From positions 21,181 through 85,180 of the forward strand of contig NZ_JAPJIV010000029.1 in the NCBI RefSeq assembly GCF_026241895.1: a stretch of DNA of 64,000 nt, written 5' to 3'. The position numbers and the translations under genes are program-made. Positions 16,935-25,889 of the stretch are shown here, one piece after another (positions within the stretch are counted from its first letter, which is position 1; the number at the start of each line of letters is the position of its first letter). The notes under the pieces were generated by a model. The model was not told where the DNA came from. It did no database searches and was given only the letters and a program-made list of their open reading frames with translations. Source of the DNA: Pseudomonas sp. RIT-562. GTDB lineage: Bacteria; Pseudomonadota; Gammaproteobacteria; Pseudomonadales; Pseudomonadaceae.

Positions 16935-18518
16935 TTGAGCGAAATTCTCAACCGCCGCCTGGCTCTGCTTGGCGAGCGCGCTAACCTCTCTCTGCTCGAA
17001 CAGTGCCTTCACGGCATCGAACGTGAATGCCTGCGCGTGACCAGTGAAGGTCGCCTGGCGCAAACGCCACACCCCGAAGAATTGGGTTCCGCGCTGACCA
17101 ATGAACAAATCACCACCGACTATTCCGAGTCGCTGCTGGAGTTCATCACGCCCGCCCTGCCCGACCCGGCCGACACCCTGGCGAGCCTGGACAGCATTCA
17201 TCGCTTCGCCTACAGCAAGCTCGGCAGCGAGTACCTGTGGAGCCCTTCGATGCCGTGCCCGTTGCCGGCCGAGGAAGACATCCCGATCGCCTATTACGGC
17301 ACCTCGAACATCGGACAGCTCAAGTACGTCTACCGCAAGGGCCTGGCCCTGCGTTACGGCAAGACGATGCAATGCATCGCCGGGATCCACTACAATTTTT
17401 CCCTGCCGGAGCAACTCTGGCCGCTGCTCAAGGAAGCCGAAGGCTTCGTCGGCACCGACCGCGACTACCAGTCCTCGGCCTACATCGCGCTGATCCGTAA
17501 CTTCCGGCGCTACAGCTGGCTGCTGATGTACCTGTTCGGTGCCTCGCCGGCGCTGGATGCCGGCTTCCTGCGGGGTCGTTCCCATCAGCTTGAACAGCTC
17601 GATCCTGACACGCTGTACCTGCCTTACGCCACCAGCCTGCGCATGAGTGACCTCGGGTACCAGAGCAATGCCCAGGCCGGCCTTACGCCTTGCTACAACG
17701 ACCTGGCCAGCTACACCGACAGCCTGCGTAAAGCGGTGGCCACCCCCTATGCGCCGTACGTGGAGATCGGTACCCATCAGGACGGTGAGTGGGTTCAGCT
17801 CAACACCAACATCCTGCAGATCGAAAACGAGTATTACTCCAACATTCGCCCCAAGCGCGTGACCTACACTGGCGAGCGTCCGATCCAGGCGCTGGTGGCG
17901 CGTGGTATCCAGTATGTCGAAGTTCGCTGCCTGGACATCAACCCGTTCCTGCCGATGGGCATCGACCTCACCGAGTCGCGCTTCCTCGACGCGTTCCTGC
18001 TGTTCTGCGCGCTCAACGAAAGCCCGCTGCTGACCAACAACTCGTGCGGCAACGCCACCTCGAACTTCCTCAGCGTAGTGAAGGAAGGTCGCCGCCCGGG
18101 CCTGCAACTGCAGCGCGACGGTGAGCCGGTAGATCTCAAGGAATGGGCCAGCGAGCTGCTCGAACGCATTGCGCCTCTGGCGGCATTGCTGGACCAGAGC
18201 CATGGCGGCGATGCGCACAGCAAGGCGCTGGATGCCCAGCTGGCCAAGGTCAAGGACCCGTCCCTGACGCCCTCGGCCCAGGTATTGGCGGCGATGGCAG
18301 AGCACAAGGAAAGCTTCAGCCAGTTCTCGCTGCGCCAGAGCCAAGTGCATGCCGAGTACTTCCGCAGTGAACCGCTTTCTGCTGAAGACCAGGGGAAATT
18401 CGAAGCGCGCGCGCGTTCGTCGCTGGCTGAGCAAGTGGAGCTCGAGCAGAACGAAGTCGGCGATTTTGATGTGTTTGTCGGGTCGTACCAGGCGAGCATT
18501 CTGGCGATCAGTAACTAA
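16935..18518 (+). CDS. gshA: Glutamate-cysteine ligase
   Basis: Catalyses ATP-dependent formation of gamma-glutamylcysteine, the first and rate-limiting step of glutathione synthesis. The 527-residue length and the opening NRRLALLGERANLSLLEQ…GIERECLRV match proteobacterial GshA. Residues for substrate binding in SMPCPLP, GIHYNFSLP and NNSCGNATSNFL are visible. The start is a TTG (16935) with AAGGAA seven bases upstream; the ORF extends five codons further to a GTG, which is less likely. It is monocistronic, bounded by repeats. As the main cysteine sink it fits the sulfur genes that follow. Confidence 0.95.
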   Translation: MSEILNRRLALLGERANLSLLEQCLHGIERECLRVTSEGRLAQTPHPEELGSALTNEQITTDYSESLLEFITPALPDPADTLASLDSIHRFAYSKLGSEYLWSPSMPCPLPAEEDIPIAYYGTSNIGQLKYVYRKGLALRYGKTMQCIAGIHYNFSLPEQLWPLLKEAEGFVGTDRDYQSSAYIALIRNFRRYSWLLMYLFGASPALDAGFLRGRSHQLEQLDPDTLYLPYATSLRMSDLGYQSNAQAGLTPCYNDLASYTDSLRKAVATPYAPYVEIGTHQDGEWVQLNTNILQIENEYYSNIRPKRVTYTGERPIQALVARGIQYVEVRCLDINPFLPMGIDLTESRFLDAFLLFCALNESPLLTNNSCGNATSNFLSVVKEGRRPGLQLQRDGEPVDLKEWASELLERIAPLAALLDQSHGGDAHSKALDAQLAKVKDPSLTPSAQVLAAMAEHKESFSQFSLRQSQVHAEYFRSEPLSAEDQGKFEARARSSLAEQVELEQNEVGDFDVFVGSYQASILAISN

Positions 18519-18534
18519 GCGGCGCCTTTTGAAG

Positions 18535-18593
18535 GATCGCAGCCTGCGGCAGCTCCTACTGTAGGAGCTGTCGAGTGCAACGAGGCTGCGATC
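18535..18593. repeat. REP pair, second family
   Basis: GATCGCAGCCTGCGGCAGCT followed by its imperfect inverse ending GAGGCTGCGATC. This is the GATCGCAGCC family, distinct from the TCGCGAGC family, placed just after gshA where it could also act as a transcription barrier. Confidence 0.85.
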
Positions 18594-18632
18594 TTTTAAA
18601 ATCTCCAACTGACTTCCACACATAAGCTAATT

Positions 18633-18660
18633 CGAAAAAGTTATTTATTTTCGGATTCTT
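18633..18660. promoter_or_regulatory. AT-rich element upstream of tauA (CysB-like candidate)
   Basis: CGAAAA and TTTTCG half-sites with nine bases between them are followed by GGATTCTTA, about 60-85 bp before tauA. The TTATTTATT core and the TTCTTA end recur in the regions before tcyJ and oscA, the other sulfur-uptake genes. Assignment to CysB is inference. Confidence 0.4.
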
Positions 18661-18716
18661 AGATCATTTAGTCTCCTCACACGCCAACTCTCGGCCGCCT
18701 GTTGAGGAGCTTCTCG

Positions 18717-19694
18717 ATGAAATTGCACTTCCCCCTTCGCCTCCTGGCGGCCGCATCCCTGGCTGCGGCAAGCTTCTTTGCCCAGGCCGCCGATGTTACC
18801 GTCGCCTACCAGACCACCGTGGACCCGGCGAAAGTCGCCCAGGCCGACGGCGCCTACGAAAAAGCCACCAACGCCAAGATCGACTGGCGCAAATTCGACA
18901 ACGGCGCCGACATCATCGCCGCCATTGCTTCCGGCGACGTGCAGATCGGCTACCTCGGTTCCAGCCCCCTGACTGCCGCGATCACTCGCAAAGTGCCAGT
19001 GGAAACGTTCCTGATTGCCACCCAGATCGGCGCCGCCGAAGCCTTGGTCGCCCGTGACGGTTCCGGTATCAAGACTCCGCAAGACCTGATCGGCAAGAAA
19101 ATCGCCGTGCCGTTCGTTTCCACTGGCCACTACAGCCTGCTGGCTGCGCTCAAGCACTGGAACATCGACCCGTCGAAAGTCACCGTGCTCAACCTCGCAC
19201 CACCAGCGATCATCGCTGCGTGGAAACGCGGCGATATCGACGCCACTTACGTATGGGACCCTGCCCTGGGCGTTGCCAAGGAAAATGGCAAAGTACTGAT
19301 CACTTCCGGTGAACTGGCCAAGTTCGGCGCACCCACTTTCGATGCCTGGATCGTGCGCAAGGACTTCGCCGAGAAGCACCCGGAAATCGTCACCGCCTTT
19401 GCCAAAGTCACTCTCGATGCCTATGCCGAATACCGCAAGGACCCACAGGCCTGGCTGGCCAATCAGGGCAACGTCGACAAGCTGGTGAAGCTTTCCGGAG
19501 CCAAGGCCAGCGACATCCCTCTGCTGCTGCAGGGCAACGTCTACCCGTTGGCGGCTGACCAGGTCATCACCCTCGGCGCGCCGACTACCAAGGCCATCAC
19601 CGACACCGCCGTGTTCCTCAAGGAGCAAGGCAAGGTCGAAGCGGTTCTGCCGGACTACGCGCCGTACGTCAGCGCCAAGTTCATCACCAACTGA
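18717..19694 (+). CDS. tauA: Taurine ABC transporter, periplasmic binding protein
   Basis: Captures taurine in the periplasm for TauBC. The 325-residue protein has a signal peptide to about residue 23 (AAASFFAQA) and the SsuA/TauA fold, with VTVAYQTTVDPAKVAQ and IGYLGSSPLTAAI near the ligand site. The ATG at 18717 follows GAGGAGC. It is the first of four tightly packed genes tauABCD. Sulfur-starvation control is expected from the family and the AT-rich palindromic region upstream. Confidence 0.94.
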   Translation: MKLHFPLRLLAAASLAAASFFAQAADVTVAYQTTVDPAKVAQADGAYEKATNAKIDWRKFDNGADIIAAIASGDVQIGYLGSSPLTAAITRKVPVETFLIATQIGAAEALVARDGSGIKTPQDLIGKKIAVPFVSTGHYSLLAALKHWNIDPSKVTVLNLAPPAIIAAWKRGDIDATYVWDPALGVAKENGKVLITSGELAKFGAPTFDAWIVRKDFAEKHPEIVTAFAKVTLDAYAEYRKDPQAWLANQGNVDKLVKLSGAKASDIPLLLQGNVYPLAADQVITLGAPTTKAITDTAVFLKEQGKVEAVLPDYAPYVSAKFITN

Positions 19695-19709
19695 TCGGGA
19701 GTTATTGCG

Positions 19710-20504
19710 ATGGCCTTGCTACAGCTGGAGCGCATCAGCGCACAGTACCCCGGTAGCCCCGAACCGGTACTGGCGGATATTTCCCTGAACCTGGGGCCTC
19801 AGCAATTGCTGGTAGCACTCGGCCCTTCCGGCAGTGGCAAGACCTCGCTGTTGAACCTGATTGCCGGTTTCGTCGAACCCAGTGCCGGGCGCATCACCCT
19901 CGATGGCGTGCCCGTCAAGGGGCCGAGCGCCGAGCGCGGTGTGGTGTTCCAGGACGACGCCCTGCTGCCCTGGCAAGACGTGCTGGCGAATGTCGGCTTC
20001 GGCCTGGAACTGGCAGGAATATCCAAAGAGAAACGCGAAAGCCGTGCACGGGAAATGCTCGCACTGGTAGACCTGTCCGGTTTCGAACACCGGCGCATCT
20101 GGCAACTCTCGGGCGGCCAGAAACAGCGTGTCGGCCTCGCCCGAGCGCTGGCGGCCGACCCCCGCGTGTTGCTGATGGACGAACCGTTTGGCGCCCTTGA
20201 TGCGTTCACCCGCGAACAGATGCAAGAGCTGTTGCTGCAAGTCTGGCAACGTACCGCCAAGCCGGTATTCCTGATTACCCACGACATCGAGGAAGCCGTG
20301 TTCCTTGCCACTGACTTGATTCTACTGGCGCCTAATCCAGGACAAATCGTCGAACGCCTGAGCCTGGATTTCGGCAAGCGTTACGCCGCCGGCGAGTCGG
20401 CTCGGGCGATCAAGTCCGACCCGCGCTTTATCGAAACCCGCGAACATGTGCTCGGCAAAGTGTTTAACCAACGCAGCGCCGCCACGCGGCAGGAGCGCGC
20501 ATGA
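19710..20504 (+). CDS. tauB: Taurine ABC transporter, ATP-binding protein
   Basis: Cytoplasmic ATPase that powers taurine import. In 264 residues it shows Walker A GPSGSGKTS, signature LSGGQKQR, Walker B VLLMDEPFGALD and the H-loop LITHD. It starts 15 bp after tauA and overlaps tauC by four bases (ATGA). The sequence is of the nitrate/sulfonate/taurine ATPase branch; the tauA and tauD neighbours decide the taurine call. Confidence 0.94.
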   Translation: MALLQLERISAQYPGSPEPVLADISLNLGPQQLLVALGPSGSGKTSLLNLIAGFVEPSAGRITLDGVPVKGPSAERGVVFQDDALLPWQDVLANVGFGLELAGISKEKRESRAREMLALVDLSGFEHRRIWQLSGGQKQRVGLARALAADPRVLLMDEPFGALDAFTREQMQELLLQVWQRTAKPVFLITHDIEEAVFLATDLILLAPNPGQIVERLSLDFGKRYAAGESARAIKSDPRFIETREHVLGKVFNQRSAATRQERA

Positions 20505-21334
20505 GCAGCTATGAAATTCCAGCTGTGACGGCGAAACCCGGCTCGACGTCGATTCCGCTTCGTCGCAGTTTAAGCACCCGCTGGATCAGCGTATTAACCC
20601 TGATTGCATTGGTGACACTGTGGTGGGCCGTGACCGCCACCGGCATGATCGAGCCACTGTTCCTGCCGCCGCCGGGTGCCGTGCTGCAGAAGGGCTGGTT
20701 ACTGGTGACCAGCGGCTACATGGACTCGACGCTGTGGCAGCACTTGGGCGCGAGCCTCAGCCGTATCGGCCTGGGCCTGGGCTTTGCAGTGCTGACAGCC
20801 GTTCCGGTGGGTATCGCCATCGGCCACAACCGCATCGCCCGCGGCATTCTCGACCCGCTGATCGAGTTCTACCGCCCCATCCCGCCGCTGGCGTATCTGC
20901 CGCTGATCGTGATCTGGTGCGGCATCGGTGAGCTGTCGAAAGTCCTGCTGATCTACCTGGCGATCTTCGCCCCGATTGCCATCGCGACCGCAACCGGCGT
21001 GCGCACCGTCGACCCGGCCAAATTGCGCGCCGCGCAGTCTTTGGGGGCTACCCGGGCGCAGCTGATTCGCCATGTGATTTTGCCCAGCGCTTTGCCGGAC
21101 ATCCTGACCGGTGTGCGCATTGGCCTGGGCGTCGGCTGGTCGACGCTGGTCGCCGCCGAACTGATTGCCGCCACCAGCGGTTTGGGTTTCATGGTGCAGT
21201 CGGCCGCGCAGTTCCTGGTCACGGACGTTGTCGTGCTCGGAATCCTGGTGATCGCGCTGATTGCCTTCGCCATGGAAATGGGCCTGCGCGCCCTGCAACG
21301 CAAACTGGTGCCGTGGCACGGCCAGGCTCACTGA
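20501..21334 (+). CDS. tauC: Taurine ABC transporter, permease
   Basis: Inner-membrane permease of the taurine importer, 277 residues with about six transmembrane helices. The binding-protein-dependent EAA loop is present (AAQSLGATRAQLIRHVILP), which docks TauB. The N-terminus carries a soluble stretch of about 28 residues before the first helix. It is translationally coupled to tauB, and tauD begins 41 bp after its stop. Confidence 0.94.
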   Translation: MSSYEIPAVTAKPGSTSIPLRRSLSTRWISVLTLIALVTLWWAVTATGMIEPLFLPPPGAVLQKGWLLVTSGYMDSTLWQHLGASLSRIGLGLGFAVLTAVPVGIAIGHNRIARGILDPLIEFYRPIPPLAYLPLIVIWCGIGELSKVLLIYLAIFAPIAIATATGVRTVDPAKLRAAQSLGATRAQLIRHVILPSALPDILTGVRIGLGVGWSTLVAAELIAATSGLGFMVQSAAQFLVTDVVVLGILVIALIAFAMEMGLRALQRKLVPWHGQAH

Positions 21335-21375
21335 ACAACCAAACAACCTGGCGATCCAGGTTGAAGAGAACCACC

Positions 21376-22218
21376 ATGACTGACTTGATCATCACCCCCT
21401 TAAGCTCGGCCCTCGGCGCCCAAATCAGCGGCATCGACATCAGCCAGCCGCTCGCCCCGCAACAGCATGCCGCCATCGAACAGGCGCTGCTCAAGCACCA
21501 GGTGCTGTTCTTCCGCGACCAGCCCATCACGCCACAGCAACAAGCACGGTTCGCCGCCTACTTCGGCGACCTGCATATCCACCCGATCTACCCCAACGTG
21601 CCGGAACAACCGGAAGTGCTAATCCTCGACACCGCCGTCACCGACGTGCGCGACAACGCGATCTGGCACACCGACGTGACTTTCCTGCCGACCCCGGCGA
21701 TGGGTGCGGTGCTCAGTGCCAAGCTGCTCCCGGAGTTCGGCGGCGATACGCTGTGGGCCAGTGGCATTGCGGCCTATGAGGCGCTTTCTGCGCCAATGAA
21801 AGCCCTGCTGGAAGGGCTGACGGCCACCCACGATTTCACCCGTTCGTTTCCTCTGGAGCGTTATGGCAATACACCTGAGGCACTGGCGCAATGGGAAGAA
21901 GCCCGGCGCAAGAACCCGCCGTTGTCGCACCCGGTGATCCGCACGCATCCGGTCAGCGGGCGGCGCTCGTTGTTCGTCAACGAAGGCTTCACTTCCAAGA
22001 TCAACGAGCTGTCGGAAACCGAGAGCGAAGCGGTTCTGAAACTGCTGTTCGCCCACACCACTCGGCCGGAATTCACCATTCGCTGGCGCTGGCAGAAGGA
22101 CGATGTGGCGTTCTGGGATAACCGCGTCACGCAGCATTACGCAGTTGATGATTACCGTCCGGCGCGGCGGGTGATGCAGCGGGCGACGGTGTTGGGGGAT
22201 GTTCCGTTCTTCAGGTAA
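21376..22218 (+). CDS. tauD: Taurine dioxygenase
   Basis: Fe(II)/2-oxoglutarate-dependent dioxygenase that splits taurine to sulfite and aminoacetaldehyde, freeing sulfur for assimilation. The 280-residue protein shows the metal-binding HTD (in IWHTDVTF) and the distal His in TQHYAVDDYRP, whose following Arg binds 2-oxoglutarate. The ATG at 21376 has AAGAGAA upstream; the longer frame back to 21313 overlaps tauC and is not family-like. It is the last gene of the tau operon, followed by a REP hairpin. Confidence 0.95.
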   Translation: MTDLIITPLSSALGAQISGIDISQPLAPQQHAAIEQALLKHQVLFFRDQPITPQQQARFAAYFGDLHIHPIYPNVPEQPEVLILDTAVTDVRDNAIWHTDVTFLPTPAMGAVLSAKLLPEFGGDTLWASGIAAYEALSAPMKALLEGLTATHDFTRSFPLERYGNTPEALAQWEEARRKNPPLSHPVIRTHPVSGRRSLFVNEGFTSKINELSETESEAVLKLLFAHTTRPEFTIRWRWQKDDVAFWDNRVTQHYAVDDYRPARRVMQRATVLGDVPFFR

Positions 22219-22250
22219 CAACCCAGCCTTTGTGCTGGATTTGATGGCCC

Positions 22251-22345
22251 CATCGCGAGCAGGCTCACTCCTACAGGGATCTGTGTCATTCCCAAAAGGA
22301 TCTGGGAATACACAGATCCCTGTAGGAGTGAGCCTGCTCGCGATG
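22251..22345. repeat. REP pair forming a long hairpin
   Basis: CATCGCGAGCAGGCTCACTC… and its inverse ending GAGCCTGCTCGCGATG. The pairing continues inward through ACAGGGATCTGTG, so nearly the whole 95 bp can fold. It separates convergent tauD and the aldo/keto reductase gene. Confidence 0.9.
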
Positions 22346-22374
22346 AGGTCGCGCCGACATCGAGCCTCGACTGC

Positions 22375-23412
22375 CTACTCAGCCGTCGAAGGCTTCTCCC
22401 AAAGATTAATCCCGCCCTCTTGGGCAAACCGGTCAATCTCCGCCAGCTCCTCTGCACTGAAGCTCAAATTCTGCAACGCCCCGACGTTCTCGACAATCTG
22501 CTCCGGCCGGCTCGCACCGATCAGCGCCGAAGTCACCCGGGGATCACGCAGCGTCCAGGCCAGCGCCAACTGGGCGAGGCTCTGCCCGCGGCGCTGGGCA
22601 ATTTCGTTCAGCGCCCGCACATGCGCAATGTTGGCTTCGGACAGGTGTGACGCCTGCAAAGAACCACCACCCGGACGATTGACCCGGGCATCTTGCGGAA
22701 TGCCGTTGAGGTACTTGTCGGTCAACAGGCCCTGGGCCAGAGGGGTGAACGCAATCACGCCGGTACCGAGCTCATCGGTGACATCCAGCAGATCCTTTTC
22801 AACCCAACGATTAAGCAGGTTATAGGCCGGTTGATGGATCAGCAGCGGCACTTTCCATTCCTTCAAAAGCGCAGCCATTTCGCGGGTTTTGACCCCCGAA
22901 TATGACGAAATCCCGATGTACAGCGCCTTGCCTTGCTGCACCGCCGTGGCCAGCGCGCTGGCGGTTTCTTCCAGCGGAGTGTCCGGGTCGAAGCGGTGGG
23001 AGTAGAAGATGTCGACGTAGTCCAGTCCCAGGCGCTGCAGGCTCTGGTCAAGACTGGCCAGCACGTACTTGCGCGACCCGCCGCCCTGGCCGTAAGGACC
23101 GGGCCACATATCCCAACCAGCCTTGCTGGAAATGATCAGCTCATCGCGATACTGCTTGAAATCTTCACGCAGCAAACGACCGAAGTTGATTTCCGCACTG
23201 CCGTAAGGCGGGCCGTAGTTGTTCGCCAGGTCAAAATGGTTGATGCCGAGGTCGAATGCCGTGCGCAACAACGCGCGCTGGGTGTCGATCGGCGTGCTAT
23301 CGCCAAAGTTGTGCCACAGCCCCAGTGACAGCGCTGGCAGCACCAGGCCGCTGCGGCCTACGCGGCGGTAAGGGATGGAGTCGTAGCGGTTTTCGGCAGC
23401 GGTATAAGTCAT
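22375..23412 (-). CDS. Aldo/keto reductase (L-glyceraldehyde-3-phosphate reductase type)
   Basis: NADPH-dependent aldo/keto reductase, 345 residues, of the YghZ/Gpr group that reduces L-glyceraldehyde 3-phosphate and methylglyoxal. The order of motifs fits: GLGLWHNFGD-like start, FDLANNYGPPYGSAE with the catalytic Tyr, SSKAGWDMWPGPYG, the HRFDPDTPLEET segment, and the cofactor region ALIGASRPEQIVEN near the end. The start at 23412 (MTYTAAENRY) is the family start. It stands between tau and betT and is probably a single-gene unit. Confidence 0.9.
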   Translation of the reverse strand: MTYTAAENRYDSIPYRRVGRSGLVLPALSLGLWHNFGDSTPIDTQRALLRTAFDLGINHFDLANNYGPPYGSAEINFGRLLREDFKQYRDELIISSKAGWDMWPGPYGQGGGSRKYVLASLDQSLQRLGLDYVDIFYSHRFDPDTPLEETASALATAVQQGKALYIGISSYSGVKTREMAALLKEWKVPLLIHQPAYNLLNRWVEKDLLDVTDELGTGVIAFTPLAQGLLTDKYLNGIPQDARVNRPGGGSLQASHLSEANIAHVRALNEIAQRRGQSLAQLALAWTLRDPRVTSALIGASRPEQIVENVGALQNLSFSAEELAEIDRFAQEGGINLWEKPSTAE

Positions 23413-23431
23413 CGAATCCTCTCTCGTTGGT

Positions 23432-23457
23432 TGTAGGAGCAAAGCCTGCTCGCGATG
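23432..23457. repeat. Single REP element
   Basis: A solitary TGTAGGAGC…CTGCTCGCGATG copy between betT and the aldo/keto reductase gene. Confidence 0.8.
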
Positions 23458-23507
23458 AGGCCCTCAAAGCCAACCGCACTTTGAGGGGTGAATCCCACCT
23501 CGGCCAA

Positions 23508-25502
23508 TCAACGCACCAAATGCAGAAACTGCATATGCCGCTCGTACTGGTCGAGGATGTCGTTGATGATCTGTTCCTTGGTGTAGCCGACCAGATCGTA
23601 GTCCTGGCTACCCTCGCTCAGATGCACCTCGGCCCGATAATAGCGGCGATTGTTCAGCTGCTTGGACCCCATGCCACCTCGAGCAAAGGACGGCGTGAAG
23701 TAACCGCGCATCTGCACCTGATAGATGAATGGATGCTGCTCGCCATGACCGATCTCCAGGCTGACGCTGTCATTCGCCGGGTCGGGCTGAGTGACCACAT
23801 TTAAGCCCTTCTCGACAAACACCGCCGTCACTTCTTCAATCGCCGGACGCACCGTCGTTTCGAGGAAGCGATAAACCTCATCTCGCGACGGGAAATGCAC
23901 CGCTTGGCTAAGGCGCTGACGCCAACCACCACGGCGTGAACCGGAGACCGGGGCCAAGGAGTGCATCTGCGCGATCTGTTTCTGCGACTCCAGGTAAAAC
24001 GCCTTGTGCAGGCCCCACATCATCAACAGCAGAATCAGCGAAAACGGCAACGAGGTGAGTACTACCGCAGACTTCAGCGCATCGATACTGCCGGAGAACA
24101 GCAGCGCACTGGTCACCAGCGCAGTCATCGCGCCCCAGAACACTCGCAGCCATTTCGGGCCATCCTCATCAGGATTGCCCCCCTTGGCCGACAGCGTCGA
24201 TAGCACCACTGTGCCGGAGTCGGCAGAAGTGACGAAGAATACGAAGCTGATGAACACAGTGACGGCGATCACCGTCTTGCTCCACGGATAGGTTTCCAGC
24301 AGCAGGTACAACGTCATCGAGGGGTTATCGATGGCAGACATGCCGAGTGCACTCATGCCGTGGTTGAGCACCTGGTCAATCGCGCTGTTACCGAAGATCG
24401 ACATCCACGCCAGGGTGAAACCCAGCGGGATCAGCAACACGCCGAAGACGAACTCGCGGATGGTTCGACCTCGGGAAATCCGTGCGATGAACAGTCCTAC
24501 GAACGGCGACCATGCAATCCACCAGGCCCAGTAGAACACCGTCCAGCCACCCAGCCAGTCGCTGGGTTTATCATAGGCGTACAGGTCAAAACTCTTCATC
24601 GGCAAGGCGCCGAGGTAGTCGCCGATGTTCTGGATCAGCGTATTGAGCAAGTGCTGGGTCGGGCCGGCGAACAACACAAACAGCAGCAGCGCGCAGGCCA
24701 GCAGCATGTTGATGTCGGACATCACCCGCACGCCCTTGTCGACGCCGGACACTGCGACAATGATCGCTGCGCCCATCATCAGGGTGATCAAGCCCACCTG
24801 AATCCATTGGGTATGAGCGATGCCGAACAGATAGTCGAGGCCCGAGTTGAGGTGCAAGACCCCAAAGCCCATGTCGGCACCCAGGCCGAAGACCGTGGCG
24901 ATGATGCCGAAGCCGTCCACCGCGTAGCCGATCGGGCCATTGATCCGCTTGCCAATCAAAGGGTACAGCGCCGAACGCAAGGCCAGCGGCAGGTTATGCC
25001 GGTAGGCAAAGTAGGCCAGCGCCATGCCGACGAAGGCGAATACGCCCCAGCCGTGCAGGCCCCAGTGCAGAAAAAGAATCTGCATTGCCTGACGTGCCGC
25101 ATCCGCCGTGCCCGCTTCCCCTTGGGGCGGTTGCGCCAAGTGGGTCAGCGGTTCGGACACACAAAAGAAGAACAGCGTGATGCTGATCCCGGCGGCGAAT
25201 AGCATGCCGGCCCAGGACAGGTAACTGAATTCGGGTTCGTCGTGGTCGGCACCGAGCTTGATCTTGCCGTAGCCGGACAAGGCGGTGACCACCACGAAGA
25301 CCAGATACAGGGTCATCGCGAGCATGTAATACCAGCCGACCGTATTGGCCGCCCAGTTTTGCGCTTCCAGAAGCCAGGCACCGGCCTGCTCGGGCATGGC
25401 GATAACCACAATGCCGAACAGCAGAATAAACGTCGCCGCGAAATAGAACACCGGCGGATTCATGCGGACCTGGCCGCTTGGAGGAAGGGACGATGCACTC
25501 AT
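23508..25502 (-). CDS. betT: Choline transporter of the BCCT family
   Basis: Inner-membrane, ion-coupled high-capacity choline uptake for osmoprotection and as carbon and nitrogen source. The 664-residue protein has twelve predicted helices, with the BCCT core motif YWAWWIAWSPFVGLFIARISRG seen around residues 325-350. A C-terminal cytoplasmic tail of about 150 residues follows, as in osmotically controlled BetT. It is transcribed alone. A perfect 12-bp-arm palindrome about 90-120 bp upstream is a good regulator site. Confidence 0.93.
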   Translation of the reverse strand: MSASSLPPSGQVRMNPPVFYFAATFILLFGIVVIAMPEQAGAWLLEAQNWAANTVGWYYMLAMTLYLVFVVVTALSGYGKIKLGADHDEPEFSYLSWAGMLFAAGISITLFFFCVSEPLTHLAQPPQGEAGTADAARQAMQILFLHWGLHGWGVFAFVGMALAYFAYRHNLPLALRSALYPLIGKRINGPIGYAVDGFGIIATVFGLGADMGFGVLHLNSGLDYLFGIAHTQWIQVGLITLMMGAAIIVAVSGVDKGVRVMSDINMLLACALLLFVLFAGPTQHLLNTLIQNIGDYLGALPMKSFDLYAYDKPSDWLGGWTVFYWAWWIAWSPFVGLFIARISRGRTIREFVFGVLLIPLGFTLAWMSIFGNSAIDQVLNHGMSALGMSAIDNPSMTLYLLLETYPWSKTVIAVTVFISFVFFVTSADSGTVVLSTLSAKGGNPDEDGPKWLRVFWGAMTALVTSALLFSGSIDALKSAVVLTSLPFSLILLLMMWGLHKAFYLESQKQIAQMHSLAPVSGSRRGGWRQRLSQAVHFPSRDEVYRFLETTVRPAIEEVTAVFVEKGLNVVTQPDPANDSVSLEIGHGEQHPFIYQVQMRGYFTPSFARGGMGSKQLNNRRYYRAEVHLSEGSQDYDLVGYTKEQIINDILDQYERHMQFLHLVR

Positions 25503-25592
25503 GAAACGTGCACCTCGAGCGTTGCGGGTAGGGCAGTGAAAATCAGACTCAGCAAAGGCAAGCCTCCTGTTGTGAGCGGGCAGCGAACCAAG

Positions 25593-25622
25593 GTTTAACT
25601 TGAATGAGCGTTCAAGTTAAAC
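25593..25622. promoter_or_regulatory. Perfect palindrome upstream of betT, BetI-like operator candidate
   Basis: Half-sites GTTTAACTTGAA and TTCAAGTTAAAC are perfect inverses around the hexamer TGAGCG. The TTGAAtgagcgTTCAA centre resembles BetI-type TetR operators (TTGAACGTTCAA). It lies 91-120 bp upstream of the betT start. The regulator assignment is inference from the family. Confidence 0.6.
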
Positions 25623-25765
25623 ATGGATAGGGCGCTAAGGACTAATCGCAAGGCTCGGCGGTACTGTCTGTACGCTAGCTCAAGGAAGGGTATGAGGTGG
25701 GATTTGATCGATTGGTTCAGTGCGGAGTTGGCTGAAATGCCGTTATCGGGGAGAGGCTTGAAGAG

Positions 25766-25859
25766 CATCGCGAGCAGGCTCACTCCTACAGAGAAAAATG
25801 TCGGTCACAAATGTGGGGGCCGACATCCATGCCCTGTAGGAGTGAGCCTGCTCGCGATG
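25766..25859. repeat. REP pair
   Basis: CATCGCGAGCAGGCTCACTC… facing its exact inverse, 94 bp in all, downstream of epsC. An inner GTCGG…CCGAC stem extends the hairpin. Confidence 0.9.
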
Positions 25860-25889
25860 GCGTCAGATCAGCCAACTCAGACCTGAAAC

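Larger units (their letters stand above)
25503..25889. other. betT/epsC intergenic region
   Basis: 387 bp without a credible gene. It holds the betT upstream palindrome (25593-25622) and a REP pair (25766-25859). Short frames across the REP pair are chance. Confidence 0.6.

Noticed and set aside
16776..18623. 615-codon open frame on the minus strand across gshA
   Set aside because: Antisense to gshA with all GshA motifs intact; composition is that of a reversed coding strand.
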